Both the position numbers and the translations under genes were made by a program. Positions 33,553 through 41,891 of a stretch of 64,000 nt of DNA are shown here, one piece after another. A model generated the notes under the pieces. It ran no database searches and was not told where the DNA came from. It worked only from the letters and a program-made list of their open reading frames with translations. Where the stretch lies: positions 4,402,001 through 4,466,000 of the forward strand of contig NZ_JBBOCA010000001.1 in NCBI RefSeq assembly GCF_038002225.1, written 5' to 3'. Each line of letters starts with the position of its first letter. Within the stretch, counting starts at the first letter, position 1. Source of the DNA: Paenibacillus sp. FSL R7-0204 (GTDB lineage Bacteria > Bacillota > Bacilli > Paenibacillales > Paenibacillaceae).

Positions 33553-33600
33553 AGAATGTATCAGTGGTTCTCATCACACCAGCAGCTGACTGTACCTTCC

Positions 33601-33639
33601 GCCCCATTCATTGCCTCCGGGAATGAATGGGGCTTTTTT
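33601..33639 (+). terminator. Riboswitch expression-platform terminator
   Basis: GCCCCATTCATT and AATGAATGGGGC form a perfect 12-pair stem around a nine-base loop, followed by six T. It lies 48 bases after the TPP aptamer. Confidence 0.9.
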
Positions 33640-33690
33640 GTGCTCCGCGAAGTATCTATTTCAACACGAGGAGGCTTCGTACATAGTCTT

Positions 33691-34461
33691 ATGATCAACA
33701 TTAGCAATCTATCCTATGCTTTCGGGACCGGTTCGTCCCGGACCCCCGTCTTCTCAGGGCTATCCATGAATGTGCAGCGCGGCGAATTCATTTCTGTCGT
33801 AGGCGGAAGCGGATCCGGCAAAAGCACTTTGTTCAAAATCATCGCCGGTCTGCTGGAGCCGGGCAGCGGCAGAATTATGCTGAATGGAGCCGAGTCCATT
33901 ACAGCAGCGAAAAGGCTGGGCAGTGTGGCCTACATGCCGCAGCAGGATCTCCTCCTGCCTTGGCGGACCGTATTGGACAATTGTCTGCTGCCCTGGGAGC
34001 TCAAGCACAGCCGTCCCAAAGCGGCCGCCGTTGCCGAGATCCGTACCCTGCTGCAACGCTTCGGCCTTGAGGGAACCGAAGGGGCTTATCCCCAGGAGCT
34101 GTCCGGCGGGATGCGCCAGCGCGTGGCGGTCCTCCGCACCGTGGCGGCGGGAAACAACCTTCTGCTGCTCGATGAGCCGTTCGGGGCGCTTGATGCCATT
34201 ACCAAGCGTTCGCTGCAGCGCTGGCTGCTGGAGTTATGGGCGGAGCTGGACAAGACGGTGCTGTTCATCACCCATGACCTGGAGGAGGCGCTCCTGCTCA
34301 GTGACAGAATCTATCTAATGACTGGCAGAGAGGGCAGCGGAATGCAAGAATTCTCAGCCGGTCTTCCCCGTCCTCGTCATCACAGTCTGAACTATGAACC
34401 GCAGTTCGCCGCCCTGCGTCAGGAATTGGAGCTGAAGCTATATGAGAACCGCCGCTCCTAG
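33691..34461 (+). CDS. thiZ: Thiamine-precursor ABC transporter ATP-binding protein
   Basis: 256 residues of the SsuB/ThiZ type. Walker A is VVGGSGSGKSTLFKII near residue 36. The signature and Walker B are [18 protein letters not shown] and LLLLDEPFGALDA near 140-170, and the switch His is in FITHDLEEALLLSDRI. The frame is open from 33556, but that would translate through the riboswitch terminator. The ATG at 33691 is the first plausible start, although GAGGAGG lies a rather long 16 bases upstream. It powers the ThiX permease. Context (TPP riboswitch, thiM, thiD, thiE) points to pyrimidine-precursor uptake. Confidence 0.88.
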   Translation: MINISNLSYAFGTGSSRTPVFSGLSMNVQRGEFISVVGGSGSGKSTLFKIIAGLLEPGSGRIMLNGAESITAAKRLGSVAYMPQQDLLLPWRTVLDNCLLPWELKHSRPKAAAVAEIRTLLQRFGLEGTEGAYPQELSGGMRQRVAVLRTVAAGNNLLLLDEPFGALDAITKRSLQRWLLELWAELDKTVLFITHDLEEALLLSDRIYLMTGREGSGMQEFSAGLPRPRHHSLNYEPQFAALRQELELKLYENRRS

Positions 34462-35218
34462 AAGATTGCTCCAGCATTACGGGCCGGCTGCCCTGCTCGC
34501 CCTGCTGACGCTTGCGGTATGGGAGACAGTAGCCCGGCTGGGCCTGGTCCCTCCCTTCATCCTTCCGGCTCCGTCCGCCATCTGCAGGGCCATGCTGGAG
34601 GAACGCCGCTTATTATTCGGGGTGCATCTGCCTGCTACCCTGCTTGAGGTACTCACAGGCTTTGCATTGTCGGTGATCTGCGGCAGCCTGCTGGGAATCG
34701 CCATGCACCTGTTCCGTCCGCTGGCCAAGGCGCTGTACCCGCTGCTGATTATCAGCCAGACGGTTCCGCTGATCGCGCTCTCGCCCCTGTTCATCATGTG
34801 GTTCGGCTACACCTTGTGGAGCAAGGTCGCCGTTGTCTTCCTGACCGCTTTCTTCCCGGTGGTCATCGGCACCTATGATGGCTTGTCCAAGAACACGAAC
34901 GCCTACCGGGAGCTCTTGCTGACGTACGGCGCGAACCGCTGGCAGATTCTCGGGAAGGTGGGCGTCCCGCTGGCCTTGCCTTCTTTTTTCTCCGGACTGA
35001 AGCTGTCGGCTGTGTACTGTGTGATTGGTGCAACCATCGGGGAATGGCTTGGGGGCAGCCAGGGACTGGGCTATTTCAGCCGCAGAATGGCCGGGAATCT
35101 GCAGAGCGCCAAGATGTTCGCCGCTGTTGTCTTATTATCCCTGCTCGGTATCCTGCTGTTTCTGGCAGTCGCCGCGCTGGAGAAGATTATTCTGAAGAAA
35201 AGAGGACGTTATTCATGA
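34442..35218 (+). CDS. thiX: Thiamine-precursor ABC transporter permease
   Basis: 258 residues with about six membrane helices. It belongs to the SsuC/TauC-type permeases: IISQTVPLIALSPLFIMWFG near residues 100-119, and the EAA loop in LLTYGANRWQILGKVGVPLALP near 160-180. It overlaps thiZ by 20 bases and its stop overlaps thiY by four (ATGA), so the three are coupled. The role as pyrimidine-precursor permease follows from the riboswitch and the NMT1-type binding protein; sequence alone would allow a sulfonate or nitrate-type substrate. Confidence 0.88.
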   Translation: MRTAAPRRLLQHYGPAALLALLTLAVWETVARLGLVPPFILPAPSAICRAMLEERRLLFGVHLPATLLEVLTGFALSVICGSLLGIAMHLFRPLAKALYPLLIISQTVPLIALSPLFIMWFGYTLWSKVAVVFLTAFFPVVIGTYDGLSKNTNAYRELLLTYGANRWQILGKVGVPLALPSFFSGLKLSAVYCVIGATIGEWLGGSQGLGYFSRRMAGNLQSAKMFAAVVLLSLLGILLFLAVAALEKIILKKRGRYS

Positions 35219-36276
35219 CTACTACCCGCTATTCCCGTTATCTGCGCCATACAATTTCAAGGCCAGCCATGCTGCTGTCCGCTCTGCTGCTCTGTATGCT
35301 GCCTGTCCTGGCAGGCTGCGCCAATACGAACAATCCGGCGGCCTCCGGCTCCTCGGCGGGGACTGGAGCTGAAGACAACGCCCATAAGCTGACGATTATG
35401 CTCGACTGGTATCCCAATGCTGTTCACTCTTTTTTGTATGCGGCAGAGGCTGAAGGCTATTTCGCTGAGGAAGGTCTGGAGGTTGAGATTCAGATGCCGG
35501 CCGATACCAATGATGCGCTGAAGCTTGTTGCTGCGGGGAAGGTGGATCTGGCACTGAGTTATCAGCCGCAGGTGCTGATGGCACGGGGCGAGCAGATTCC
35601 GGTCAAATCGATCGCTGCGCTGGTGCGCCACCCGCTGAATCATCTCATGGTTGCCGCAGACAGCGGCATTACCCGCCCCGGAGAGCTGTCCGGCAAGCAA
35701 GCCGGATATTCCTCCGTCCCGTTGTATGAAGCCATGCTGAACACGATGGTGAAAAGCGACGGCGGGGACCCTTCCTCCCTCAAGCTGGTGGATGTCGGCT
35801 ATGAGCTGATTCCTGCTCTCTCCACCGGACGGGTGGATGGAATTATGGGCGGGTTCATCAACCATGAGCAGCTGATTCTGGAGCAGCAAGGTCATCCGGT
35901 CCGTTCCTTCAATCCCGTGGATTACGGGGTCCCGGATTATTATGAGCTGGTGCTGGTCGCCAGTGAGCAGGGACTTCAGGATTCACAGGGCTTTTATCAG
36001 AAATTCGTGGATGCGATCAGAAAAGGCCAGCAGTATGTAGCCGATCACCCGGATGAAGCGCTGAAGCTGCTGCTTGCCCATCAAGAGGACACCGCGCCGC
36101 TGGATGAAGCCATTGAACAGCGCAGTCTTGAGATCCTTCTGCCGCTGATGGATGCCGGCTCCCAGCCCTTCGGCTATCAGGAGAGCCCATCATGGGAGAA
36201 GGTGAACCAGTGGCTGAGCGAGAACGGCTTGCTGGCTGCGGAAGTGGATATTAAGAATGCTTTTATTAATTTTTAA
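35215..36276 (+). CDS. thiY: Thiamine-precursor ABC transporter substrate-binding lipoprotein (NMT1/THI5-like)
   Basis: 353 residues from the ATG that overlaps the thiX stop. The signal peptide has a twin-Arg-free basic start and ends in the lipobox VLAGC near residue 38, so the protein is lipid-anchored. The NMT1/THI5-like domain is clear: LTIMLDWYPNAVHSFLYAAEA near 63, DALKLVAAGKVDLALSYQP near 100 and VDGIMGGFINHEQLILEQ near 205. Proteins of this family bind the pyrimidine moiety of thiamine or its degradation product formylaminopyrimidine. The frame is open upstream to 35044, inside thiX, which is not a real extension. Confidence 0.9.
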   Translation: MTTTRYSRYLRHTISRPAMLLSALLLCMLPVLAGCANTNNPAASGSSAGTGAEDNAHKLTIMLDWYPNAVHSFLYAAEAEGYFAEEGLEVEIQMPADTNDALKLVAAGKVDLALSYQPQVLMARGEQIPVKSIAALVRHPLNHLMVAADSGITRPGELSGKQAGYSSVPLYEAMLNTMVKSDGGDPSSLKLVDVGYELIPALSTGRVDGIMGGFINHEQLILEQQGHPVRSFNPVDYGVPDYYELVLVASEQGLQDSQGFYQKFVDAIRKGQQYVADHPDEALKLLLAHQEDTAPLDEAIEQRSLEILLPLMDAGSQPFGYQESPSWEKVNQWLSENGLLAAEVDIKNAFINF

Positions 36277-36323
36277 AAGGGTTCTGCAAGACGTACTAAA
36301 GATTTAACAAAAAGCAAAAAGAA

Positions 36324-36450
36324 GCGGAGGGGAAATTTGGAACTGAAGGAGCGATAGCGACCGCCTTTGTCCCCGGATTTCTACCACGATTAGTGGTAAA
36401 AATCAAGAAATCTGGGGACAACAGCGGCCGAAAGTCCAAATGTTCACCGC
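36324..36450. repeat. Long nested hairpin element between thiY and thiM
   Basis: Four nested stems can be paired: GCGG (36324-36327) with CCGC (36447-36450), ATTTGGAACT (36335-36344) with AGTCCAAAT (36433-36441), CCGC (36361-36364) with GCGG (36424-36427), and GTCCCCGGATTTCT (36369-36382) with AGAAATCTGGGGAC (36406-36419). The tip is ACCAC/GTGGT. The shape suggests a dispersed intergenic repeat of the genome; I see only one copy in this window. Confidence 0.65.
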
Positions 36451-36453
36451 AGC

Positions 36454-36492
36454 GACGACAATGCTTCGAGCTAATATTAAGGTCGTCTTTTT
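36454..36492 (+). terminator. Hairpin with T run before thiM
   Basis: GACGAC (36454-36459) pairs with GTCGTC (36482-36487), followed by five T. It could limit read-through from thiXYZ into thiM. No second TPP riboswitch lies between it and thiM. Confidence 0.55.
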
Positions 36493-36531
36493 AAACCCTT
36501 ATCACTAATACATCTTTCAGGAGGAATTCAT

Positions 36532-37332
36532 ATGTCTTATCTGTCCAAAGTACGCCAGGCGAACCCGCTGGTGCATAATATTACGAATATCGTAGTCGCT
36601 AACTTCACAGCTAACGGGCTGCTGGCTCTGGGAGCCTCGCCATTCATGGCCGATGCCATTGAAGAAGTAGCGGATGTCGCTGCCATGTCCGGGGCGGTTG
36701 TGCTGAACATTGGCACACTTAATGAAGCCGCCATCGCTTCCATGATCGAAGCAGGGAAGGCTGCGAACCGCCACCAGGTGCCGCTCGTGCTTGATCCCGT
36801 TGGAGCTGGAGCTACCGCCTACCGCACGGTCGTTACAGCTAAGCTGCTCAGTGAGCTTCAGCTTACTGCACTGCGCGGCAATGTGGCCGAGGTTGCCAAT
36901 GTGGCCGGTGAGAGTTGGGCCAGCAAAGGCGTGGATGCCGGAGCAGGCGAAGGCGATGTAGTCGCTCTAGCCAATAAGGCGGCTCAGAAGCTGCACTGTG
37001 TCGTGATTATCACCGGCAAGGAAGACATCATCACAGACGGCAACCGCACTTATATCGCCAGCAACGGCCACTCCATCCTGACCCGGGTAACCGGAACCGG
37101 CTGCCTGCTCAGTGCTGTGGTGGGTGCATTTCTTGCCGTAAGCGGCGGGGAGGTACTTGAGGCGGCTGCCGAGGCTCTTTCCTTCTATGGCGTGGCAGCA
37201 GAGCTTGCCGCTGAAGCGGCTGAAGCCCAAGGTCCCGGCAGCTTCCAGACCTTGTTCCTGAATCAATTGTCTCTGGTGACCCCGGAGCAATACAGCAGCC
37301 GCTCACGGCTGCAGCTGCTCGCCGAAGCCTAA
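36532..37332 (+). CDS. thiM: Hydroxyethylthiazole kinase
   Basis: 266 residues, standard for ThiM, which phosphorylates the thiazole alcohol for salvage into thiamine. Typical blocks: [19 protein letters not shown] near residue 11, the [12 protein letters not shown] turn near 35, [14 protein letters not shown] near 84, [12 protein letters not shown] near 111 and the catalytic [15 protein letters not shown] near 188, with the anion-hole glycines and catalytic Cys. AGGAGG lies seven bases upstream. First of three adjacent thi genes (thiM, thiD, thiE); regulation by the upstream riboswitch requires read-through of the hairpin at 36454-36492. Confidence 0.96.
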   Translation: MSYLSKVRQANPLVHNITNIVVANFTANGLLALGASPFMADAIEEVADVAAMSGAVVLNIGTLNEAAIASMIEAGKAANRHQVPLVLDPVGAGATAYRTVVTAKLLSELQLTALRGNVAEVANVAGESWASKGVDAGAGEGDVVALANKAAQKLHCVVIITGKEDIITDGNRTYIASNGHSILTRVTGTGCLLSAVVGAFLAVSGGEVLEAAAEALSFYGVAAELAAEAAEAQGPGSFQTLFLNQLSLVTPEQYSSRSRLQLLAEA

Positions 37333-37358
37333 ACCGTACAGCCAAAGGAGAGAACAAG

Positions 37359-38186
37359 ATGACTAGCATACGCAAAGCGTTGACCATTGCCGGTTCGGAC
37401 AGCGGCGGCGGGGCCGGCATTCAGGCGGATTTGAAGACGTTTCAGGAGCTGGGAGTGTACGGCATGTCTGCACTTACTGCACTCACCGCCCAAAATACAC
37501 TAGGTGTCCAGGGAGTCTTTCCGATGGAGCCGGAGACCGTTGCAGCCCAGCTGGATTCGATCGGCAGTGATCTGCCGCCGGATGCCATTAAGACAGGAAT
37601 GCTGTTCAGCAGTGACATTATCCGCGTAGTTGCCGGTAAAGTGCAGCAGTACGGCTGGCAGCACAAGCTGGTGATCGATCCGGTCATGGTCGCCAAAGGC
37701 GGCTCACAGCTGCTGCTCCAGGAGGCCGTACAGGCGCTGATTACAAGCCTGCTTCCTCTCTCGCTTGCCATCACCCCCAATCTTCCAGAAGCAGAGATGC
37801 TGACAGGAATGAAGATTCAGGGCCGGGAAGACCGGGAACAGGCGGCAAGACTGCTTCATCAGATGGGACCCAAGTACATTATCTTAAAGGGCGGACATGA
37901 CCTGTCAGGAGATGAGGCCGTGGATCTGCTCTATGATGGACGGGAATTCCAGTACATGTCCAGCCCACGGATTGCGACGAAGCATACCCACGGGACCGGC
38001 TGCACCTTCTCAGCTGCAGTGACGGCAGGTCTTGCGCTGGGCCATTCCATGCCTGAAGCCGTCCATATCGCCAAGGCATTCATTCAAGCAGCGATTGAGG
38101 ATAGCCTGAACATCGGGGCCGGGCAGGGGCCGACGAATCATTTTGCTTACGGGAACCGGATGAGATCAAGGGGGATCACGCTATGA
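37359..38186 (+). CDS. thiD: Hydroxymethylpyrimidine/phosphomethylpyrimidine kinase
   Basis: 275 residues. ThiD phosphorylates the pyrimidine precursor twice. Motifs: ALTIAGSDSGGGAGIQADLK near residue 7, the substrate-closing TALTAQNTLGVQGV near 41, KLVIDPVMVAKGGSQLL near 103, ITPNLPEAEMLTG near 136 and the catalytic THGTGCTFSAAVTAGLA near 209. AAAGGAGA precedes the ATG. The stop overlaps the thiE start by four bases. With the ThiXYZ uptake system it forms the pyrimidine branch of the salvage route. Confidence 0.96.
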   Translation: MTSIRKALTIAGSDSGGGAGIQADLKTFQELGVYGMSALTALTAQNTLGVQGVFPMEPETVAAQLDSIGSDLPPDAIKTGMLFSSDIIRVVAGKVQQYGWQHKLVIDPVMVAKGGSQLLLQEAVQALITSLLPLSLAITPNLPEAEMLTGMKIQGREDREQAARLLHQMGPKYIILKGGHDLSGDEAVDLLYDGREFQYMSSPRIATKHTHGTGCTFSAAVTAGLALGHSMPEAVHIAKAFIQAAIEDSLNIGAGQGPTNHFAYGNRMRSRGITL

Positions 38187-38842
38187 CACGGATTGACAGC
38201 GAGGATATGCGCAGACTGCTGAAGCTGTACTTCATTATGGGCAGTGTGAACTGCCGCCAATCACCGGAGGACACTTTAACCGCTGCTGCCGCTGGGGGCA
38301 TCACTCTGTTCCAGTTCCGGGAAAAGGGTCCTGCTGCACTCAAAGGCGCCGCACTGCTCCGTCTCGGGCAACAGCTCCGGCAGATATGCCGGGCCTATAA
38401 CATCCCGTTCATCGTGAACGATGATCTGGAGCTTGCCGCAGCATTAGACGCCGATGGCATTCATGTCGGCCAGGATGACCTGCCTGCCCGGCTGATCCGG
38501 GAGCAGCTCGGCGAGCATAAGATCATCGGAGTCTCCGCACATAATCTGACGGAAGCCCGGCAGGCTATCGCGGACGGCGCCGATTATCTCGGAGTCGGTC
38601 CTGTCTATCCTACTAGGTCCAAGGATGATGCGGAGGCCGTCCGGGGAACTACTGTCATTGAAGAGCTAAGACGAAGCGGCCTGAGCATTCCTGTGGTGGG
38701 AATCGGCGGCATCTCCCTGGAGAATGCCCAGCCGGTAATCCGGGCGGGTGCGGATGGTCTCTCCATCATCTCGGCCATTGCCGGAGCTGAGGATATACGC
38801 GAGACTACGCGGAGATTCTCTCAGCTCGTCACTGCTTCTTAA
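38183..38842 (+). CDS. thiE: Thiamine phosphate synthase
   Basis: 219 residues. ThiE joins the pyrimidine pyrophosphate and thiazole phosphate to thiamine phosphate. The TIM-barrel motifs are present: LFQFREKGPAAL near residue 43, IPFIVNDDLELAAALDADG and IHVGQDDLPA near 75-105 with the Mg-binding Asp residues, DYLGVGPVYPTRSKDDA near 134, and VVGIGGISLENAQPVIRAGADG near 170. It starts within the last codons of thiD (ATGA). It is the last gene of the thi cluster; no thiazole or pyrimidine synthesis genes (thiC, thiG) are in the window, so the cluster is a salvage module. Confidence 0.96.
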   Translation: MTRIDSEDMRRLLKLYFIMGSVNCRQSPEDTLTAAAAGGITLFQFREKGPAALKGAALLRLGQQLRQICRAYNIPFIVNDDLELAAALDADGIHVGQDDLPARLIREQLGEHKIIGVSAHNLTEARQAIADGADYLGVGPVYPTRSKDDAEAVRGTTVIEELRRSGLSIPVVGIGGISLENAQPVIRAGADGLSIISAIAGAEDIRETTRRFSQLVTAS

Positions 38843-38963
38843 TTTCAATCCAAGCACGCTGCGGGTGGAACAATGCGGGTGCCTCATGCCACGCATAGGA
38901 GTACCTCACTTTTCCATCCGTCTGCTTTGTGGCGACATATGGCGTTAACCAGGGCGCACGCAC

Positions 38964-39190
38964 ATTATGATCGGTTTTCCGATTAGATTTCGCCTACGCG
39001 GCGCATCCAGTCCAATTATGATCGGTTTTCCGATTACATTTGGCCTACGTGGCGCGCCCAATCCAATTATGATCGGTTTTTCGATTACATTCGGCCTACG
39101 TGGCGCGTCCAGTCCAATTATGATTGGTTTTCCGATTACATTCGGCCTACGCGGCGCGCCCTGTCCGATTATGATCGGTTTTTCACATAC
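38964..39190. repeat. 51-base tandem repeat, about 4.3 copies
   Basis: Copies start at about 38967, 39018, 39069, 39120 and 39171 (partial), each beginning ATGATCGGTTTTCCGATTA and containing a CCTACGnGGCGCG block. The period is exactly 51 bases. ATCGG-TTTT-CCGAT can form a small hairpin in each unit; copy 4 keeps it with a T-G pair. The open frame across it (38967-39260) is a by-product of the period being a multiple of three. Confidence 0.9.
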
Positions 39191-39219
39191 ATTTAGCCTT
39201 TGTCTGCCGAGATCAGAGA

Positions 39220-39783
39220 TCAGTAATCTTCTGCTCTGTCCCCGCGTAATCTGCCCATAACAATAGTAGAATAGAATTGTCCGTCTGCCAGCCGCTTGTC
39301 TCTGCGCAGGACACCCTCAACCTCGAAGCCAAGGCTCTCATAGAGCCGGATCGCCTTGTCATTCCTCTCCAGAACCTTCAAGCTCAGCTTATCCAGGCTG
39401 ATGGTATCCGCCCAGATGATAGACTGCTCTAGCAGGCTCCTGCCGATTCCGTATCCCCAGAACTCCTGCAGCACCCCGACTCCGAACTCGGCCTGATGGG
39501 CCAGCCTGCGGAGCGGACTTCCTTGACATCTGGCGAAGCCCGCCAGCCTGTCCTGAACCTCGGCAACCAGGAACAGGTTCGTGCCGCTGGCCGTATCCGC
39601 CGCTATAAGCGACCGGAAGCCCTCCGGGTCGATGAACCCTTCCCCCTGGACCCGGTCTAAATTCTCCGTCTCCCCGTCGACCTTCAGCCTCAGCGCGGAC
39701 AACTGCGGGGCATCCTGCGGCGCGGCGGATCTCACCGTGTAGCGAAGCCCTTTATTTTCATATCCCTGAGCATCAATAATCAT
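39220..39783 (-). CDS. GNAT-family N-acetyltransferase
   Basis: 187 residues. The fold is complete: LRYTVRSAAPQDAPQLSAL at the start (alpha1), a central strand FLVAEVQDRLAGFARCQG near residue 75, then AEFGVGVLQEFWGYGIGRSLLEQ near 97-119 with the acetyl-CoA loop WGYGIG. The C-terminal region LKVLERNDKAIRLYESLGFEVEG near 136-158 is the typical RimI-like end. Such enzymes acetylate small amines or protein termini; this one most resembles those annotated as general ribosomal-type or spermidine-like acetyltransferases. The substrate is unknown. GAGAGG lies six bases before the ATG. Single gene. Confidence 0.9.
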   Translation of the reverse strand: MIIDAQGYENKGLRYTVRSAAPQDAPQLSALRLKVDGETENLDRVQGEGFIDPEGFRSLIAADTASGTNLFLVAEVQDRLAGFARCQGSPLRRLAHQAEFGVGVLQEFWGYGIGRSLLEQSIIWADTISLDKLSLKVLERNDKAIRLYESLGFEVEGVLRRDKRLADGQFYSTIVMGRLRGDRAEDY

Positions 39784-39987
39784 TCTGTTCCTCTCCTCCC
39801 GAACCTAAGTCTAATGCTGCAACCTCTTTCTCCGGTTCATGCCAGCTTATCCAGTTTAGCATTTACATCCGTAAAATCCAGGCGTATAATGCCCATGTCA
39901 GACCCTGCGCCGGATTATTTTTACATATATCGCATCCTAAAAATTCAAGCAAAGCTGGTGATCCTATTGTCGAGAGGCTTCAGAGCC

Positions 39988-41796
39988 ATGGGACCCGGAG
40001 GAGGCTTCGGGCCTGGCAAATTAAAGTTCGATGAGGAGGAGGCGAAGCCGGATATATCCAAAGCGCTGCTATTACGCATCGTCAAATATTTCGCTCCGTA
40101 CTGGAAGCAGACGCTGCTGGTGATGACCGTGCTGTGCATCTCCGCAGTGCTGGGGCTGCTCCCTCCCATCCTGATTCAGCAGATCATTGACCGGGCGCTC
40201 CCGGACAAGAATCTGCAGCTGCTCTTCCTGCTGGTTGCCGCCTCGCTGGCTACAACGGTTGTGTCAGGACTGCTGGGCGTGCTGCAGAATTTTTTGAACT
40301 CTTTTATCTCCCAGAATATTGTCCATGATATGAAAAACCAGATGTACCGCCATCTGCAGAGCATGCCGCTGCAGTTCTACTCAGGCGTCAAGCAAGGCGA
40401 GGTCATCACCCGGATGACCAGTGACATTGCCGGAATTCAGGGCGTCTTCAACAGCACCATCGTCAATTGTGCCAGCAATCTGTTCATTCTGATCTCCACG
40501 GCGGTAACCCTGTTCATCATGAACTGGAAGCTTGCGCTGCTAGGCATCCTGGTCATTCCCTTATTCATCGTGCCGACCCGCAAAATGGGCAATGTCCGCT
40601 GGAAACTGGCCAAAGAGACGCAGGAGAAGATCTCGGAGCAGAATCAGATCATTGAAGAGACGCTCAGCCTCAGCGGGTACATGCTTATGAAGCTGTTCAC
40701 CAGAGAGGATACCGCGCTGGCTAGCTTCCAGACCGTAAACGCCCAGGCGACACGGCTGCAAATCCGCGAATCGATGGCCGGCCGCTGGTTTATGCTGGTC
40801 CTTACCACCTTCACCAGTATCGGGCCGATGCTGATTTATCTGTACGGGGGTTATTTATTCATTCAGGGAGAGCTGAGCATCGGAGCGATTATCACCTTTG
40901 TGGCACTGCTGAGCAGATTGTATATTCCGGTTATGCAGATGACCAATCTCTATGTGGATGTGAACCGTTCGGTCGCGCTGTTTGAACGGATTTTTGACTA
41001 TTTCGATATGGACCCGCTGATTGTGGATGCTAAGCTGGCTCTTCCAAGCCGGGTTGAGGGACAAGACATCGTCTTCGAGCAGGTGAATTTCGCCTACGCC
41101 CCGGACAAGCCCGCTCTGAGCGGGATCTCCTTCACGGCAGCCGCCGGATCACTGACTGCCCTGGTCGGACCCAGCGGAGCAGGCAAAACCACCATTACCA
41201 ACCTGATTCCCCGGCTCTATGAGCTGGATTCAGGCGTGATCCGTATCGGCGGCAAGAACATCCGCGAGTTCACGCTGCATTCGCTCCGCTCGCAGATTGG
41301 CCTCGTCACCCAGGACACGTACCTGTTCAACGGGACGATCCGCGAGAACCTGCTCTATGCCAACGCTGAAGCCACGGAAGCCGAGCTGACGGCCGCCTGC
41401 GAAGCTGCATACATTCATGATTTCATTCTGAAGCTGCCTGAGGGCTACAACACAGTCGTCGGCAACCGGGGCATTAAGCTGTCCGGCGGTGAGAAGCAAC
41501 GGATGTCCATCGCGCGCGTGCTGCTCAAGAATCCGCCCATCATCATTATGGACGAAGCCACCTCGTCACTGGACACCGTATCGGAATATTACATCCAGCA
41601 AGCCATGCATGAACTGCTGCGGGGCAAGACCAGCATGGTCATCGCCCACCGTCTCTCCACCATCATGGCAGCCGACAATATTCTGGTTGTTCAAGACGGC
41701 AGGATTGTAGAGTCGGGGCAGCACGCTTCCCTGCTGGCAGAGAATGGGGTGTACCGGGATTTGTACAACAAGCAGTTTCAGCGTGAAGATTCATAA
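39988..41796 (+). CDS. ABC exporter, fused membrane and ATP-binding domains
   Basis: 602 residues, typical of a homodimeric or heterodimeric exporter half. Residues 30-330 hold six membrane helices, starting with TLLVMTVLCISAVLGLLPP. Residues 355-600 are the ATPase: Walker A LVGPSGAGKTTITNLI near 393, Q-loop GLVTQDTYLFNGTIREN, signature LSGGEKQRMSIARVL near 498, Walker B IIIMDEATSSLD and H-loop VIAHRLSTI. The start at 39988 has GAGAGG ten bases upstream; the frame is open from 39814, but the extra 58 residues have no membrane or signal character. It exports a lipid, peptide or drug. It is a single gene, so it is probably a homodimer. Confidence 0.92.
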   Translation: MGPGGGFGPGKLKFDEEEAKPDISKALLLRIVKYFAPYWKQTLLVMTVLCISAVLGLLPPILIQQIIDRALPDKNLQLLFLLVAASLATTVVSGLLGVLQNFLNSFISQNIVHDMKNQMYRHLQSMPLQFYSGVKQGEVITRMTSDIAGIQGVFNSTIVNCASNLFILISTAVTLFIMNWKLALLGILVIPLFIVPTRKMGNVRWKLAKETQEKISEQNQIIEETLSLSGYMLMKLFTREDTALASFQTVNAQATRLQIRESMAGRWFMLVLTTFTSIGPMLIYLYGGYLFIQGELSIGAIITFVALLSRLYIPVMQMTNLYVDVNRSVALFERIFDYFDMDPLIVDAKLALPSRVEGQDIVFEQVNFAYAPDKPALSGISFTAAAGSLTALVGPSGAGKTTITNLIPRLYELDSGVIRIGGKNIREFTLHSLRSQIGLVTQDTYLFNGTIRENLLYANAEATEAELTAACEAAYIHDFILKLPEGYNTVVGNRGIKLSGGEKQRMSIARVLLKNPPIIIMDEATSSLDTVSEYYIQQAMHELLRGKTSMVIAHRLSTIMAADNILVVQDGRIVESGQHASLLAENGVYRDLYNKQFQREDS

Positions 41797-41823
41797 ACCA
41801 ATAGGTGCGAAGCCTTAATGAAA

Positions 41824-41872
41824 AAGGGATTCCCGGAGCAGCATCACCTGCCCTGGGAATCCCTTCTCTTCT
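41824..41872. terminator. Terminator between convergent exporter and lipoprotein genes
   Basis: AAGGGATTCCC and GGGAATCCCTT form a perfect 11-pair stem around a 20-base loop, followed by CTCTTCTT on the plus strand and AAAAA (T on the minus strand) on the other side. Confidence 0.75.
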
Positions 41873-41891
41873 TGTCCGCGATCAGTACGGC

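Noticed and set aside
33556..33690. N-terminal extension of ThiZ
   Set aside because: It would be translated from the riboswitch terminator and has no similarity to ABC ATPases.
38964..39190. CRISPR array
   Set aside because: The units are directly contiguous without variable spacers, and no cas gene is nearby.
38967..39260. 97-residue repeat protein (units like MIGFPITFGLRGASSPI)
   Set aside because: The open frame follows from a repeat period divisible by three; no ribosome-binding site precedes the ATG, and the repeats continue a non-coding pattern with hairpins.
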